Origin: Paenibacillus bouchesdurhonensis
GTDB taxonomy: Bacteria > Bacillota > Bacilli > Paenibacillales > Paenibacillaceae
DNA length: 64,000 nt
Direction: 5' to 3'
Assembly: GCF_900155685.1 (NCBI RefSeq)
Contig: NZ_LT732547.1
Coordinates: 517,648 to 581,647 of the forward strand
The notes beneath the pieces were generated by a model, which was given only the letters and a program-made list of their open reading frames with translations, was not told where the DNA came from and did no database searches. Positions 9,124-17,679 of the stretch are shown piece by piece; the stretch's first letter is position 1, and each line of letters begins with the position of its first letter. The translations under genes and the position numbers were made by a program.

Positions 9124-10186
9124 TCAATTGGAAGATCCATATGAAAAATACATATTACTAGTTTTTTGCCCTACCGCAGAACTATAAATACTTTGGGCAT
9201 TCCAAACATAATATGTCCATTTTAGATTAAGTTTCTTTTGAGCATTAGTACTATAATGACCAACGCTAAAATTTACGTCAAATGTATGCGAAGGAGTTTT
9301 AAGTATATTATTTTTTGATAATTGAACCTTTGTTTGTCTTACCTTATTTGTTCCACTATTATCAAAGTTTTTAAGAGGTTTTGAAGTATATTGAGTGGTA
9401 TTCGTATAAGTTGGCGAGAACGATAAACCAGTCCCTGGAAGTGAATAACTCCAACTTAATCCGAGATTAATACTACTAGAATTTTGCCAGCTTCCATCCC
9501 ATTGCTGATATCTGAAAACATCACCAGGATCTGTATATGCTTCTAGAACAGTATCTTGAGACACACCAATTTCAAAGTTAGACGTGTTAGAATTAACATT
9601 TGGGACTTGAGTTGAATATGTTCTTGTTGATAGTGGGTATATTTTTGTACTAAATACCCCATCACTACTTATTGAAGCTGGTCCTTCAACGTATGTTCTT
9701 ACTACCATTTCTTCATTTACAGTACCGACTCCAATAGCATAGCTTAATGAGTATGTTTTATCGGATACACCGCTTGTTACAGCAAATTTAGCAATGGGGC
9801 TACTTTCGGAAGATTTAATTGGATTTAGAATTTTACTGAACCAAAATATATCAGTGTATTCTCCTTGATTTAATTCTGACACATTATTAAATTGTTCAGA
9901 TAAATTAAGAGTACTGTTATCAATAGTTGATTCAACTACTGTAAAATTACGAGTGCCTTTTTCAAGTAAGTATAGTTTCAAGAGAGTATCATTATCAGAA
10001 TATTGTCCATAATTAAGAGTGATGTTAGAATTTGGTGCACTATCTATTCCAAAAAAGATAACATCATAATTTCCTGAGGTATCTACTAAATTTCCAACAA
10101 TTAATGTATTAGTGTAGTCAGCTTTCTTTAGAGTACCATCTAAATTAAGCTAGTAAAGTACTGACTGTAATTTTTATTGTTCTCAT
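9124..10186 (-). pseudogene. Beta-rich secreted protein, frameshifted in the signal peptide
   Basis: A strong AGGAGG (10195-10200) and ATG at 10186 open a signal-peptide-like sequence (MRTIKITVSTLLA) that stops after 13 codons. A second frame begins immediately ('LNLDGTLKKADYTN') and stays open for about 340 codons to 9124. An indel in the signal sequence has therefore separated secretion signal from body; the internal TTG at 9981 is unlikely to be a real start. The body is rich in Ser, Thr, Asn and Tyr with alternating hydrophobic residues and no cysteines, like secreted beta-sheet or pore-forming proteins, but I do not recognise the family. AT-rich composition differs from flanking biosynthetic genes, consistent with insertion between the duplicated KASIII copies. 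Confidence 0.75.
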
Positions 10187-10749
10187 ATAAAACTCCTCCT
10201 TTTTCTACCTCCACCCAATATTTTGTGGTAATGGAAATATTATTACAGACTATAACATATATGTTTATTCTTGTATATAGATTAATTAGAAGAATATGGG
10301 TGATTACCGCAGTTTGTTGTCAGAAGGGGGATATTGTTTATATTTCAGATAAATATTGTAAATACACTAGTGGCACACTACGTCGTAGAAAATCCCACTT
10401 AACTTAATTGGTAGGTAGGATATTTTGTATATGTCTTACTTGTCCACAAAACATATCCACTTTTACACTCTTCACAAACCTTGTGAAAGTGTGAAAGCCT
10501 TATGGATAAAGGATCTCATGTTTTTTTAACGAATTATACATATTACCTTAAGAGTTATCTAAGCAGGTCGCGTTATAGATACAACAACGTTATGTGAAAC
10601 CTCCGAAAATTAGAAACTAAAGGAGGATATAATGGAAAATTTGAACTTTATTGTCATGGTAGCAGAATTTACTTACTAGTTTTTTCGGAAGGTAATGGCG
10701 CTGGCTGGTTAGTATCATGTAAAAAAATTTTAACAAACAACTTAAATCC
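10187..10749. other. Spacer between secreted-protein remnant and KASIII operon
   Basis: No substantial gene is visible. It holds an imperfect inverted repeat at about 10460-10506 (arms CTTTTACACT and AGTGTGAAAG region) and a small well-initiated ORF at 10632. Composition is AT-rich like the insertion. It ends exactly where similarity to copy A resumes (10750). Confidence 0.6.
10632..10679 (+). CDS. Possible 15-residue peptide or truncated gene start
   Basis: ATG 10632 follows AAAGGAGG (10619-10626) with 5-base spacing, an unusually good initiation site for so short a frame (MENLNFIVMVAEFTY). Shifting frame near the stop continues as 'LLVFSEGNGAGW' for about 25 more codons, so it may be a frameshifted fragment instead. 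No homologue recognised. Confidence 0.25.
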   Translation: MENLNFIVMVAEFTY

Positions 10750-10778
10750 GAGACTCCACTTTCGTGGAGTCTCCTTTT
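10750..10778 (+). terminator. Terminator, second copy of the 7414 hairpin
   Basis: Stem GAGACTCCAC (10750-10759) with GTGGAGTCTC (10764-10773), loop TTTC, then C and TTTT. It marks the left end of repeat copy B. No gene directly upstream needs it, which fits arrival by duplication. Confidence 0.8.
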
Positions 10779-10925
10779 GTCGTTTCCTCCATTTTACAAA
10801 TAGGCTATAATCTTGGGAAGGGTGTAGAAAGTTGTAGAAAGTTGTAGGAATATAGTCGGGCCTGAGCGGGTCTAATTTGAATTTCATAGAGTAGTTACAA
10901 GTTCTAGCAACAGGAGGTTGATGTG

Positions 10926-11918
10926 ATGCAGGTTCGGAAGATTAAGATTGTAGGAACGGGTAAATATTTGCCGGAGCAAGTGATCACAGCAGAAGATTTA
11001 GACAAGAAATTAGGTGTGCCGAGCGGATGGGTGCTGAAGAAAACAGATGTTAGAGTTAGACATGTTGTAAAAGACGAAACAGCTTCTTTCATGGGGGCAA
11101 GGGCAGCGGAGGCTGCGTTAGAGGATGCTGGGCTTGCTTTTTCAGATATTGACTGTCTTGTATCTACGAGCGGTACCGTGGAGCAATCCATTCCATGCAC
11201 GGCTTCTTTAATCCAAAAGGCATTGGGACAAGAGTATTCTGGAGTTCCTGCATTTGATATAAACTCCACATGTTTAAGTTTTTTAACTGGACTGGATGTT
11301 ATGTCTTATATGGTAGCGGCAGGGCGTTATCAACGTGTTCTGCTCGTAGCGACGGAAGTGGCTTCGGTTGGCTTGGATTGGTCTCATAAAGAAAGTGCGG
11401 CTTTGTTTGGGGATGGGGCTGCGGCTGTGGTGATCAGTAGGGCAGAGGAGGATGAACCCTCTCAGATTATCTGTTCCTCGATGCAAACGTTCAGTGCGGG
11501 AGCTCATCTCTCCCAGATTAGAGGCGGGGGGACGAAAATTCATCGCCGGCATACCGATCAGGTAGAGCCATTCTTATTTGAAATGGATGGACGAGCGATA
11601 TATAAAATGGCGTCACAAATCATGCCTGACTTTGTCGATGCTTTATTCCAAGCAGGGAGCTGTCAGATGGCAGATCTGAAGCTTGTCATTCCACATCAAG
11701 GCAGCGCGATGGCTATGCGATTGATATCAAAGAAGCTAGGGATAGCGGAGCACCAATTAATGAATATTTCGCCAACGCACGGAAATACGATTGCAGCATC
11801 GATTCCGATGGCTTTGCATGAAGCCATCCAGCAAGGGCGGATCCAGCGGGGAGAGCGGCTGTTATTGTTAGGAACATCCGCAGGCTTCTCTGTCGGAGGA
11901 ATGATCCTTGAATACTAA
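10926..11918 (+). CDS. KASIII-like 3-oxoacyl-ACP synthase / OleA-type condensing enzyme
   Basis: ATG 10926 has AGGAGG 8 bases upstream (a GTG precedes it directly). The thiolase-fold protein of 330 aa carries the full KASIII triad: counting from the GTG, C117 (INSTC), H258 (IPHQG) and N288 (THGN), plus the C-terminal 'GTSAGFSVGGM' glycine loop. KASIII enzymes join an acyl-thioester to malonyl-ACP; OleA relatives join two acyl-CoAs head to head. With the reductase and AMP-ligase downstream, an OleA-like condensation to a beta-keto acid or ester is plausible (inference). It is the first gene of a seven-gene operon and overlaps the next. Confidence 0.88.
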   Translation: MQVRKIKIVGTGKYLPEQVITAEDLDKKLGVPSGWVLKKTDVRVRHVVKDETASFMGARAAEAALEDAGLAFSDIDCLVSTSGTVEQSIPCTASLIQKALGQEYSGVPAFDINSTCLSFLTGLDVMSYMVAAGRYQRVLLVATEVASVGLDWSHKESAALFGDGAAAVVISRAEEDEPSQIICSSMQTFSAGAHLSQIRGGGTKIHRRHTDQVEPFLFEMDGRAIYKMASQIMPDFVDALFQAGSCQMADLKLVIPHQGSAMAMRLISKKLGIAEHQLMNISPTHGNTIAASIPMALHEAIQQGRIQRGERLLLLGTSAGFSVGGMILEY

Positions 11919-13308
11919 CTCAAGGCCAAGAATACGAGAGGAAGAAGAGCGGCAAGGGTGGCAGGGAGAACTAGAAGGGGCGGAAAGGCAAGCAGGCCAA
12001 GAGAGGCAAGGAAAGCAAGAAAGAGAAAAAAGCCAAGAAAGGCAAGGAGGGCAAGCAGGACAAGAAGGACAGCATCAGCGGATTTTGCTGACAGGCGGAA
12101 GAGCGCCGGCTACCTTGGATTTAGCTCGTCAGTTTACTGCGGCGGGGCATAAGGTGTACATGGCCGAGAGTTGTCCGGTACACCTTGGTTATCATTCGCG
12201 CGCGATCGTTCGAAACTATGGTGTGCCTAAGCCTAATGAGGATCCAGATGGATATATTAGCGCACTCCTAGAAATTATTATGCTAGAAAAGATAGATTGG
12301 CTGATTCCAACTTGCGAGGAGATATTTTTTGTTGCCCGAGGCTTAGAGCGTTTAAGCCAGCATTGCCTAGTTTTTACGGACTCACTAAACAAGCTGCGGC
12401 GCTTACATAGTAAATGGGAATTTATTGGCCAGGCGAGGGAGTATGGCTTATTGGTACCGGAAACAAGCCTATTAACCTCTCAAGAAGATGTGGAGGCCGC
12501 CTTGGCTGTCCCGGGGAAATGGGTTTTTAAGCCGGTTTACTCCCGTTTTGCGGCAAAGGTTTTCATGGTGCAAACGAGGGTAGCGAGTACAGTTGCTAAG
12601 GGCGAGAAGAACAAGGAGCCAGATGATACAGAAATACCAGATGAAGCTGAAGTATTGGAAAAAATAAAGCATCTCTCTCCACAGCAGCCTTGGGTTGTAC
12701 AGCAATTTATAGAAGGAACAGCCTATTGCAGCTACAGTATAGCCAAGCAAGGGAAACTGACGGCTCATGCGGTTTATCCCGTGAGATTTACGGCTGGGCC
12801 TGGTGCTTGTATTAGCTTCGAGGCTGTACATCACCCAGACATTGACCGCTGGGTACAACACTTCGTTCGTTTGGAACAATTTACGGGGCAAATTTCTTTT
12901 GATTTTATCGTCACCGATGCTGGCCAAGTCTACTCTATTGAATGCAACCCAAGAGCAACAAGCGGAATACACCTATTCGGAGCGGAGGATCAGCTTGATC
13001 AGGCGTTTTTTCATCATAAAGAGGGGTCAGAGCAGATTATCACCCCGCGCCCGGGTCATAAAGCCATCATTTCCTTAGCGATGTTGTCCTATGGATTGTT
13101 GTCGATTCGTTCCTGGTCAAGATTCAAGGAGTGGCTTCGTTTGTTCATGGGTGGTAAAGACGTGGTGTTCCAATTTCGAGATCCGCAGCCGTTTTTTCAG
13201 CAGTTTAGGCTTCTTTGGTGGAATGTAAAGGTAAGCAGGCAGCAGCATATCTCGATATTAGAAGCATCAACGAATGATATTGAATGGAATGGTGAGGAAG
13301 AGAAATGA
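11908..13308 (+). CDS. ATP-grasp ligase with low-complexity N-terminal extension
   Basis: TTG 11908 has GGAGG 7 bases upstream and overlaps the KASIII stop by 11 bp. Residues 10-56 are a Gln/Gly/Glu/Arg-rich repeat ('ERQAGQERQGKQ'), followed by a Rossmann-like start ('RILLTGGRAPATLDLA'). An ATP-grasp domain follows ('GKWVFKPVYSRFAAKV', 'WVVQQFIEG', 'IECNPRATSG', the last being the metal-binding motif). ATP-grasp enzymes activate a carboxylate as acyl phosphate and join it to an amine, thiol or hydroxyl. Here it may add an amino acid or similar group to the lipid product (inference). The duplicated remnant at 8541 shows the same gene start with a much shorter linker, so the low-complexity part has expanded or contracted. 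Confidence 0.85.
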   Translation: MNTNSRPRIREEEERQGWQGELEGAERQAGQERQGKQEREKSQERQGGQAGQEGQHQRILLTGGRAPATLDLARQFTAAGHKVYMAESCPVHLGYHSRAIVRNYGVPKPNEDPDGYISALLEIIMLEKIDWLIPTCEEIFFVARGLERLSQHCLVFTDSLNKLRRLHSKWEFIGQAREYGLLVPETSLLTSQEDVEAALAVPGKWVFKPVYSRFAAKVFMVQTRVASTVAKGEKNKEPDDTEIPDEAEVLEKIKHLSPQQPWVVQQFIEGTAYCSYSIAKQGKLTAHAVYPVRFTAGPGACISFEAVHHPDIDRWVQHFVRLEQFTGQISFDFIVTDAGQVYSIECNPRATSGIHLFGAEDQLDQAFFHHKEGSEQIITPRPGHKAIISLAMLSYGLLSIRSWSRFKEWLRLFMGGKDVVFQFRDPQPFFQQFRLLWWNVKVSRQQHISILEASTNDIEWNGEEEK

Positions 13309-14309
13309 GTTCAAGCGTATTAGTGACAGGCGGGACGGGATTTCTCGGCAGGAGCTTGGCACAAACCTTAAGTAAGCTGGGTTATCAGGTTACAGCGACT
13401 GGACGAAATGAATCCATAGGGGAGGAATTGAAAAACGAAGGTATCGCTTTCATCCCCTGTGATCTTGCGGACACCGAGCGTATCGTCCAGCTATGTGCTG
13501 GACAAGACTTTGTGTTTCATTGCGGTGCATTGTCTTCTCCTTGGGGGAAATACAGTCACTTTTATGATAGTAATGTGATCGGTACCCGAAATATATTGGA
13601 AGGCTGCCGGCAGCATCAGGTGGGCAGGTTGATCTATGTGTCGACACCGAGCTTATATTTTGATTATACCGATCGCTTGAACGTATCAGAGTCAGCTCCG
13701 CTTCCGGATCAAGCTGTGAATGCGTATGCCGCAACGAAGCGTTTGGCCGAAGAAGAAGTGGATCTTGCCTTTGAGGCAGGACTTCCCGTGATTACCATCC
13801 GTCCTCGTGCGATCTTTGGCCCGGGGGATCAGGCGATACTTCCGCGGCTGCTTCAAGCGAACCGCAAAGGACGCGTTCCCTTAATTCATGGCGGCCAGGC
13901 TCTGATGGATTTGACCTACATCGATAATGTGGTTGATGCGCTAATCCAATGCATGTCCTCCCCTACATCGACGCTAGGCAAAAAGTACAATATTACCAAT
14001 GGCGAGCCGGTAGCTTTGATGGATTTACTTCAGCACTTATTTGCTAAGCTGGAGGAACCATTTCGCGGAAAACATATTTCCTATCCTCTGGCCTACGGGG
14101 CAGCCGCCTTGCTAGAGTGGAAAGCCAACCTGACAAGGAGTAAAAAGGAACCTCTGCTCACTCGCTACACGGTGGGTCTATTAGGGAGGACGCTTACGCT
14201 GGATATATCTGCGGCGAAAAAAGATCTGAACTATACACCACTTAAAAGTATTGATGAAGGGATATCCGAATATGTCACATGGATCAAACAACGAGACTCA
14301 CTTATTTAG
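13305..14309 (+). CDS. NAD(P)-dependent epimerase/dehydratase, 3-beta-HSD/OleD-like
   Basis: ATGA overlap with the preceding gene indicates coupling. The N-terminal 'VTGGTGFLGRSL' is a Rossmann NAD(P) motif; the catalytic YxxxK is in 'AYAATKRLAEE', with 'TIRPRAIFGPGD' and 'LIHGGQALMDLTYIDNV' typical of extended SDRs. OleD, which reduces a 2-alkyl-3-keto acid to the beta-hydroxy acid, belongs to this subgroup, so reduction of the KASIII product is a natural proposal. Sugar or sterol substrates cannot be excluded. Confidence 0.87.
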   Translation: MSSSVLVTGGTGFLGRSLAQTLSKLGYQVTATGRNESIGEELKNEGIAFIPCDLADTERIVQLCAGQDFVFHCGALSSPWGKYSHFYDSNVIGTRNILEGCRQHQVGRLIYVSTPSLYFDYTDRLNVSESAPLPDQAVNAYAATKRLAEEEVDLAFEAGLPVITIRPRAIFGPGDQAILPRLLQANRKGRVPLIHGGQALMDLTYIDNVVDALIQCMSSPTSTLGKKYNITNGEPVALMDLLQHLFAKLEEPFRGKHISYPLAYGAAALLEWKANLTRSKKEPLLTRYTVGLLGRTLTLDISAAKKDLNYTPLKSIDEGISEYVTWIKQRDSLI

Positions 14310-15135
14310 CACCCGCGTCAAATTGACCCTGTTTTCGGCGGGGAGTTGCTCCCAATCTGAAAAAATAACGATCCGTGGCGGAGAGCGGCGGACGATTCAA
14401 ATTCCTGCCCTGTTTGCCTGCATGGAGCATCCGAGGCTAGGCCCGATCTTATTTGACACGGGGTATTCGGAACGATTCTTCGAAGCAGCAGGTCGTTTTC
14501 CTTATTCGCTATATCGAAGGGCGACCCCTGTTTCTATCACAGAAAGGGAGACGGCGGTCTATCAATTACAAGAAGCGGGGATTCAATTAAGTGACATTAA
14601 GTATGTCGTTCTATCCCACCTTCATGCAGATCATATTGGCGGGGTTTGTGATTTTCCTGGGGCTTCGTTTATTTATTTAAAAGCAGCTTACGATAAAATG
14701 AAGCACCGCAGAGGATTAGCGGCGGTTCGGGCAGGCTTCCTGCCGGACTTATTACCGAGTGATTTTGAGGAGCGTTCTCTACCGGTAGATGAACAACAAC
14801 GAATCTCGCTGCCCTCTAGTTTTCCATTTGAGCGGGGCTTAGATCTTTTTGGCGATGGAAGTGTGATTGCCGTGGACTTGCCAGGACATGCTGCCGGTCA
14901 AATTGGCGTTCTACTTCATACTGGGGATCAGCCATATTTTTTATGTGCGGATGCGGTATGGTCCAGTCGAGCGTATCGTGAATCCCGGCCTCCACATTGG
15001 CTTGCTGGCCTGATTATGGATGATCGTCAGCAGTATCAAGAAAGCTTCCAGCGCATATGCCAATTCCACAAGCAGCACCCAGAATATCGAATTATTCCAT
15101 CCCATTGCAGCGAAATCGGGGAATCTCTTAAATAG
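14272..15135 (+). CDS. Metallo-beta-lactamase-fold hydrolase
   Basis: ATG 14272 is chosen, with AAGGG about 10 bases upstream; the frame is also open from TTG 14251. The gene overlaps the previous one by 38 bp. The metal motif is 'SHLHADHIGG' (HxHxDH), followed by 'DLPGHAAGQIG' (third His) and 'LCADAVW' (bridging Asp), and a late 'IPSHCSE' His. This matches lactonase/hydrolase members of the fold. In the operon it may hydrolyse a lactone or thioester intermediate (inference). Confidence 0.86.
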   Translation: MSHGSNNETHLFSTRVKLTLFSAGSCSQSEKITIRGGERRTIQIPALFACMEHPRLGPILFDTGYSERFFEAAGRFPYSLYRRATPVSITERETAVYQLQEAGIQLSDIKYVVLSHLHADHIGGVCDFPGASFIYLKAAYDKMKHRRGLAAVRAGFLPDLLPSDFEERSLPVDEQQRISLPSSFPFERGLDLFGDGSVIAVDLPGHAAGQIGVLLHTGDQPYFLCADAVWSSRAYRESRPPHWLAGLIMDDRQQYQESFQRICQFHKQHPEYRIIPSHCSEIGESLK

Positions 15136-15146
15136 GGGAGGGAGTC

Positions 15147-16529
15147 ATGTTGATTGACAAAGGAGCTATTGTATACCACTACTTGCGGACAAAATTTCGT
15201 CAATGGCCAGCCAGTCGTCAAGGGGTTGAACAGTGGCAGGAGGAGAGAGTACGAAGCCATGTTCGTTTTGTCCGCAAGCATTCTGCTTTTTATCGCGAGC
15301 TTTGGAAGGATTATACGGATGCCCAGTGGCGGCAATTTCCGATCATGGATAAAGAGCTGATGATGGAGCATTTTGACCCTTTAAATACGGTGGGAATCAC
15401 GAAAGAAGAAGCTTTTGCCGTTGCGTATCAAGCGGAAAACAGTCGGGATTTTGCACCTACCATCGGTTCGATTACGGTCGGACTCTCATCGGGGACATCT
15501 GGAAATCGCGGTATTTTCCTTGTCAGTCCTCAAGAAAGAAGGGCATGGGCTGGAACAGTCCTCGCTAAAATGCTGCCTAATTCATTGCTGCAAAAGGAGA
15601 GTATTGCTTTTTTCCTGCGGGCGAATAGCAATTTATATGGCAGTGTCGGCAGTAATCGGCTTCAATTTCATTATTATGATTTGTTAAGTCCAGTTCAGGA
15701 GCATATTGAACGATTGAACGAGCAGCGTCCAGGATTAATAGTCGCTCCGCCATCGATGCTCCGGATTTTGGCTCAAGCTAGACAACAAGGGAATTTGCGA
15801 ATCAACCCCCATAAAATCATCTCTGTTGCTGAAGTGCTGGATCCGTTGGATCGGAAGCCAATAGAGACGCAGTTCGAACAAAGGGTTCATCAAGTCTATC
15901 AATGCACGGAAGGTTTTCTGGCTTGTACTTGCTCACATGGTACTCTTCACCTGAACGAGGATATTGTTATCATTGAAAAAGAATATTTAGATCGGAAGCT
16001 TGGTCGATTTGTTCCGATTATTACTGACTTTTCGCGAAGGACTCAACCGATCGTGCGCTACCGCTTAAATGATGTTCTCACCGAACGTGCGGAGCCTTGT
16101 CCGTGTGGTTCTCCTTTTCTAGCATTGGAGTCCATAGAAGGACGCTGTGATGATATATTTTATGGCTACAGTTTGCATGACAACAGGCTAAAGCCGATAT
16201 TTCCTGACTTTATTAGCAGAGCGATTATTCATGCCTCCGAGCAAGTGCTTGAATATTTAGCGATTCAACATACGCCTGACCGCGTTGAAATTTTCTTGAG
16301 GGTCGATGAGGCGGGCTCCAGGTCTGCACAAATTGAAGAGCACATCACTCATGCCATGAATGATTTACTTCTTAAAATGAATTGCAAGCCGCCGACCATT
16401 GAATTTAGTGTATATGATCAGGATGTTTACGCTAGATACGATAAGCAGGGAGAGCTGACAGAGTTGAAAAAACTGCGCCGAGTGGAAAGGAGATTTCAGC
16501 TTGGAGAGGATACAGATCCGTTTATATGA
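15147..16529 (+). CDS. AMP-forming acyl ligase, PaaK/F390-synthetase-related
   Basis: ATG 15147 follows GGGAGG. The adenylating-enzyme core motifs are visible: 'GLSSGTSGNRG' (phosphate loop), 'YQCTEGF', 'DFSRRTQPIVRYRLNDV' and a Cys pair 'CPCGSPF' as in phenylacetate-CoA ligase-like proteins. These enzymes activate carboxylates as acyl-AMP. In Ole pathways the ligase OleC belongs to the same superfamily and closes a beta-lactone from a beta-hydroxy acid; whether this more PaaK-like enzyme does so is open. The 3' end overlaps the next gene by 29 bp. Confidence 0.86.
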   Translation: MLIDKGAIVYHYLRTKFRQWPASRQGVEQWQEERVRSHVRFVRKHSAFYRELWKDYTDAQWRQFPIMDKELMMEHFDPLNTVGITKEEAFAVAYQAENSRDFAPTIGSITVGLSSGTSGNRGIFLVSPQERRAWAGTVLAKMLPNSLLQKESIAFFLRANSNLYGSVGSNRLQFHYYDLLSPVQEHIERLNEQRPGLIVAPPSMLRILAQARQQGNLRINPHKIISVAEVLDPLDRKPIETQFEQRVHQVYQCTEGFLACTCSHGTLHLNEDIVIIEKEYLDRKLGRFVPIITDFSRRTQPIVRYRLNDVLTERAEPCPCGSPFLALESIEGRCDDIFYGYSLHDNRLKPIFPDFISRAIIHASEQVLEYLAIQHTPDRVEIFLRVDEAGSRSAQIEEHITHAMNDLLLKMNCKPPTIEFSVYDQDVYARYDKQGELTELKKLRRVERRFQLGEDTDPFI

Positions 16530-17658
16530 TGCAGATACCATAGACGATCTGCCATGGCCGGACACCGAAGATGGGCAGTACGCTAAACAGTTTCTTTTGC
16601 CGTTCGTGAAGCGCCAGCCCTCGCATTATATGAACAATGTTCAAGCTAAATATATGGCGGTATCTCTTGATGGTATCGTGCTTCCTATTTCAATAACCGA
16701 AACACAATATGACAATTCCTATGTATGCTCTCCTTATACGCATTATGTAAGCTATGCTAAGCAAGAGCTCGTACTGCTCCAAAGTGCACTGCTGCGTAAA
16801 GGTTTGTCAGCCCTGCTCGGCGGATTAGGGCAATTTTTTAAAGCGAGCCAGATCAATAAGGCGGTTCATGTAAATAACTGGTTGGTCTCAACGAATTTAT
16901 ATCCCCAATTAACACCTGATCAACTAAGGGCGCTTCATTCTTTTTTAACAGAGCAGTTCCCTGACTATGCGATCATCTATCGATCCCTTAATGAAGCGAA
17001 CCATGAGGAGTTTATTCAGGAGTTACGCCGATTAAATTATAAAATGGTAGCCTCCCGCCAAATCTATCTCGTTCATCCTAGCCAGTCTGCCTCGTTAAGT
17101 TCCAAGTCACGCAAGCTGTTAAAAAAGGACTATGCATTGATCGATCGTCATGGCTATGAGATGTTAGATAATGATCAGTTGTCAGATCAAGATATTTCGC
17201 GAATATTGGAGCTGTACAGTGCTTTGTATTTGCAAAAATATTCGATGTACAATCCACAATTTAACGAAGATTTTATCGCTCTCGCGATTAAGAATAAAAT
17301 TCTTCATCTTCAGGCGCTTCGGAAAAATGACCGCATTGATGCCGTGATAGGTTATTTTTGCCGCAACGGAGTCATGACTACCCCATTGCTTGGTTACGAT
17401 CTTTCTTTGCCAAGAGAAGTTGGTTTGTACCGAATGTTGTCTGCACTTTTATTCTACATTGCGCTAGAGAACGGTCATTTATTAAACAGAAGCTCTGGTG
17501 CTGCTCATTTCAAAAGGAATCGAGGTGCTGCGGCTGAGATCGAGTACTCGGCTGTTTACGATAGACACTTACCGTTTCGCCGGCGGCTTTGCTGGTCCTT
17601 CCTGCAAACCGTTATTAACAAAATTGGAATTCCTTTGATTCGAAAATATAAACTCTAA
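16501..17658 (+). CDS. GNAT-like acyltransferase
   Basis: TTG 16501 has AAAGGAG 8 bases upstream, a convincing site despite overlapping the previous gene. The protein is 385 aa; its C-terminal half ('ILELYSALYLQKYSMYNPQF', 'IDAVIGYFCRNGVMTTPLLGYD', 'GLYRMLSALLFYIALENG', 'SSGAAHFKRNRGA') has the layout of a GNAT domain of the large FemAB-like type. No catalytic residue can be assigned with confidence. Being embedded in the operon, it likely acylates the product or adds an aminoacyl group. Confidence 0.65.
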   Translation: MERIQIRLYDADTIDDLPWPDTEDGQYAKQFLLPFVKRQPSHYMNNVQAKYMAVSLDGIVLPISITETQYDNSYVCSPYTHYVSYAKQELVLLQSALLRKGLSALLGGLGQFFKASQINKAVHVNNWLVSTNLYPQLTPDQLRALHSFLTEQFPDYAIIYRSLNEANHEEFIQELRRLNYKMVASRQIYLVHPSQSASLSSKSRKLLKKDYALIDRHGYEMLDNDQLSDQDISRILELYSALYLQKYSMYNPQFNEDFIALAIKNKILHLQALRKNDRIDAVIGYFCRNGVMTTPLLGYDLSLPREVGLYRMLSALLFYIALENGHLLNRSSGAAHFKRNRGAAAEIEYSAVYDRHLPFRRRLCWSFLQTVINKIGIPLIRKYKL

Positions 17659-17679
17659 CTATAAAGGAGGCTGCAGGAC

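Larger units (their letters stand above)
10750..12095 (+). repeat. Direct repeat, copy B (terminator, promoter, KASIII, start of ATP-grasp)
   Basis: Intact partner of 7414-8600. TATAAT lies at 10806-10811 as in copy A. The copies differ by scattered substitutions, two deletions in copy A, and a linker about 130 bases longer in copy B at the start of the ATP-grasp gene. Confidence 0.85.

Noticed and set aside
9124-9981. Intact cytoplasmic protein starting at TTG 9981
   Set aside because: The frame continues upstream to within a signal peptide with a strong binding site; the TTG lacks one, so a frameshifted secreted protein is a better explanation.
12472-12972. 166-codon minus-strand frame opposite the ATP-grasp gene
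   Set aside because: No start signal, and the plus strand carries clear ATP-grasp motifs over the same bases.
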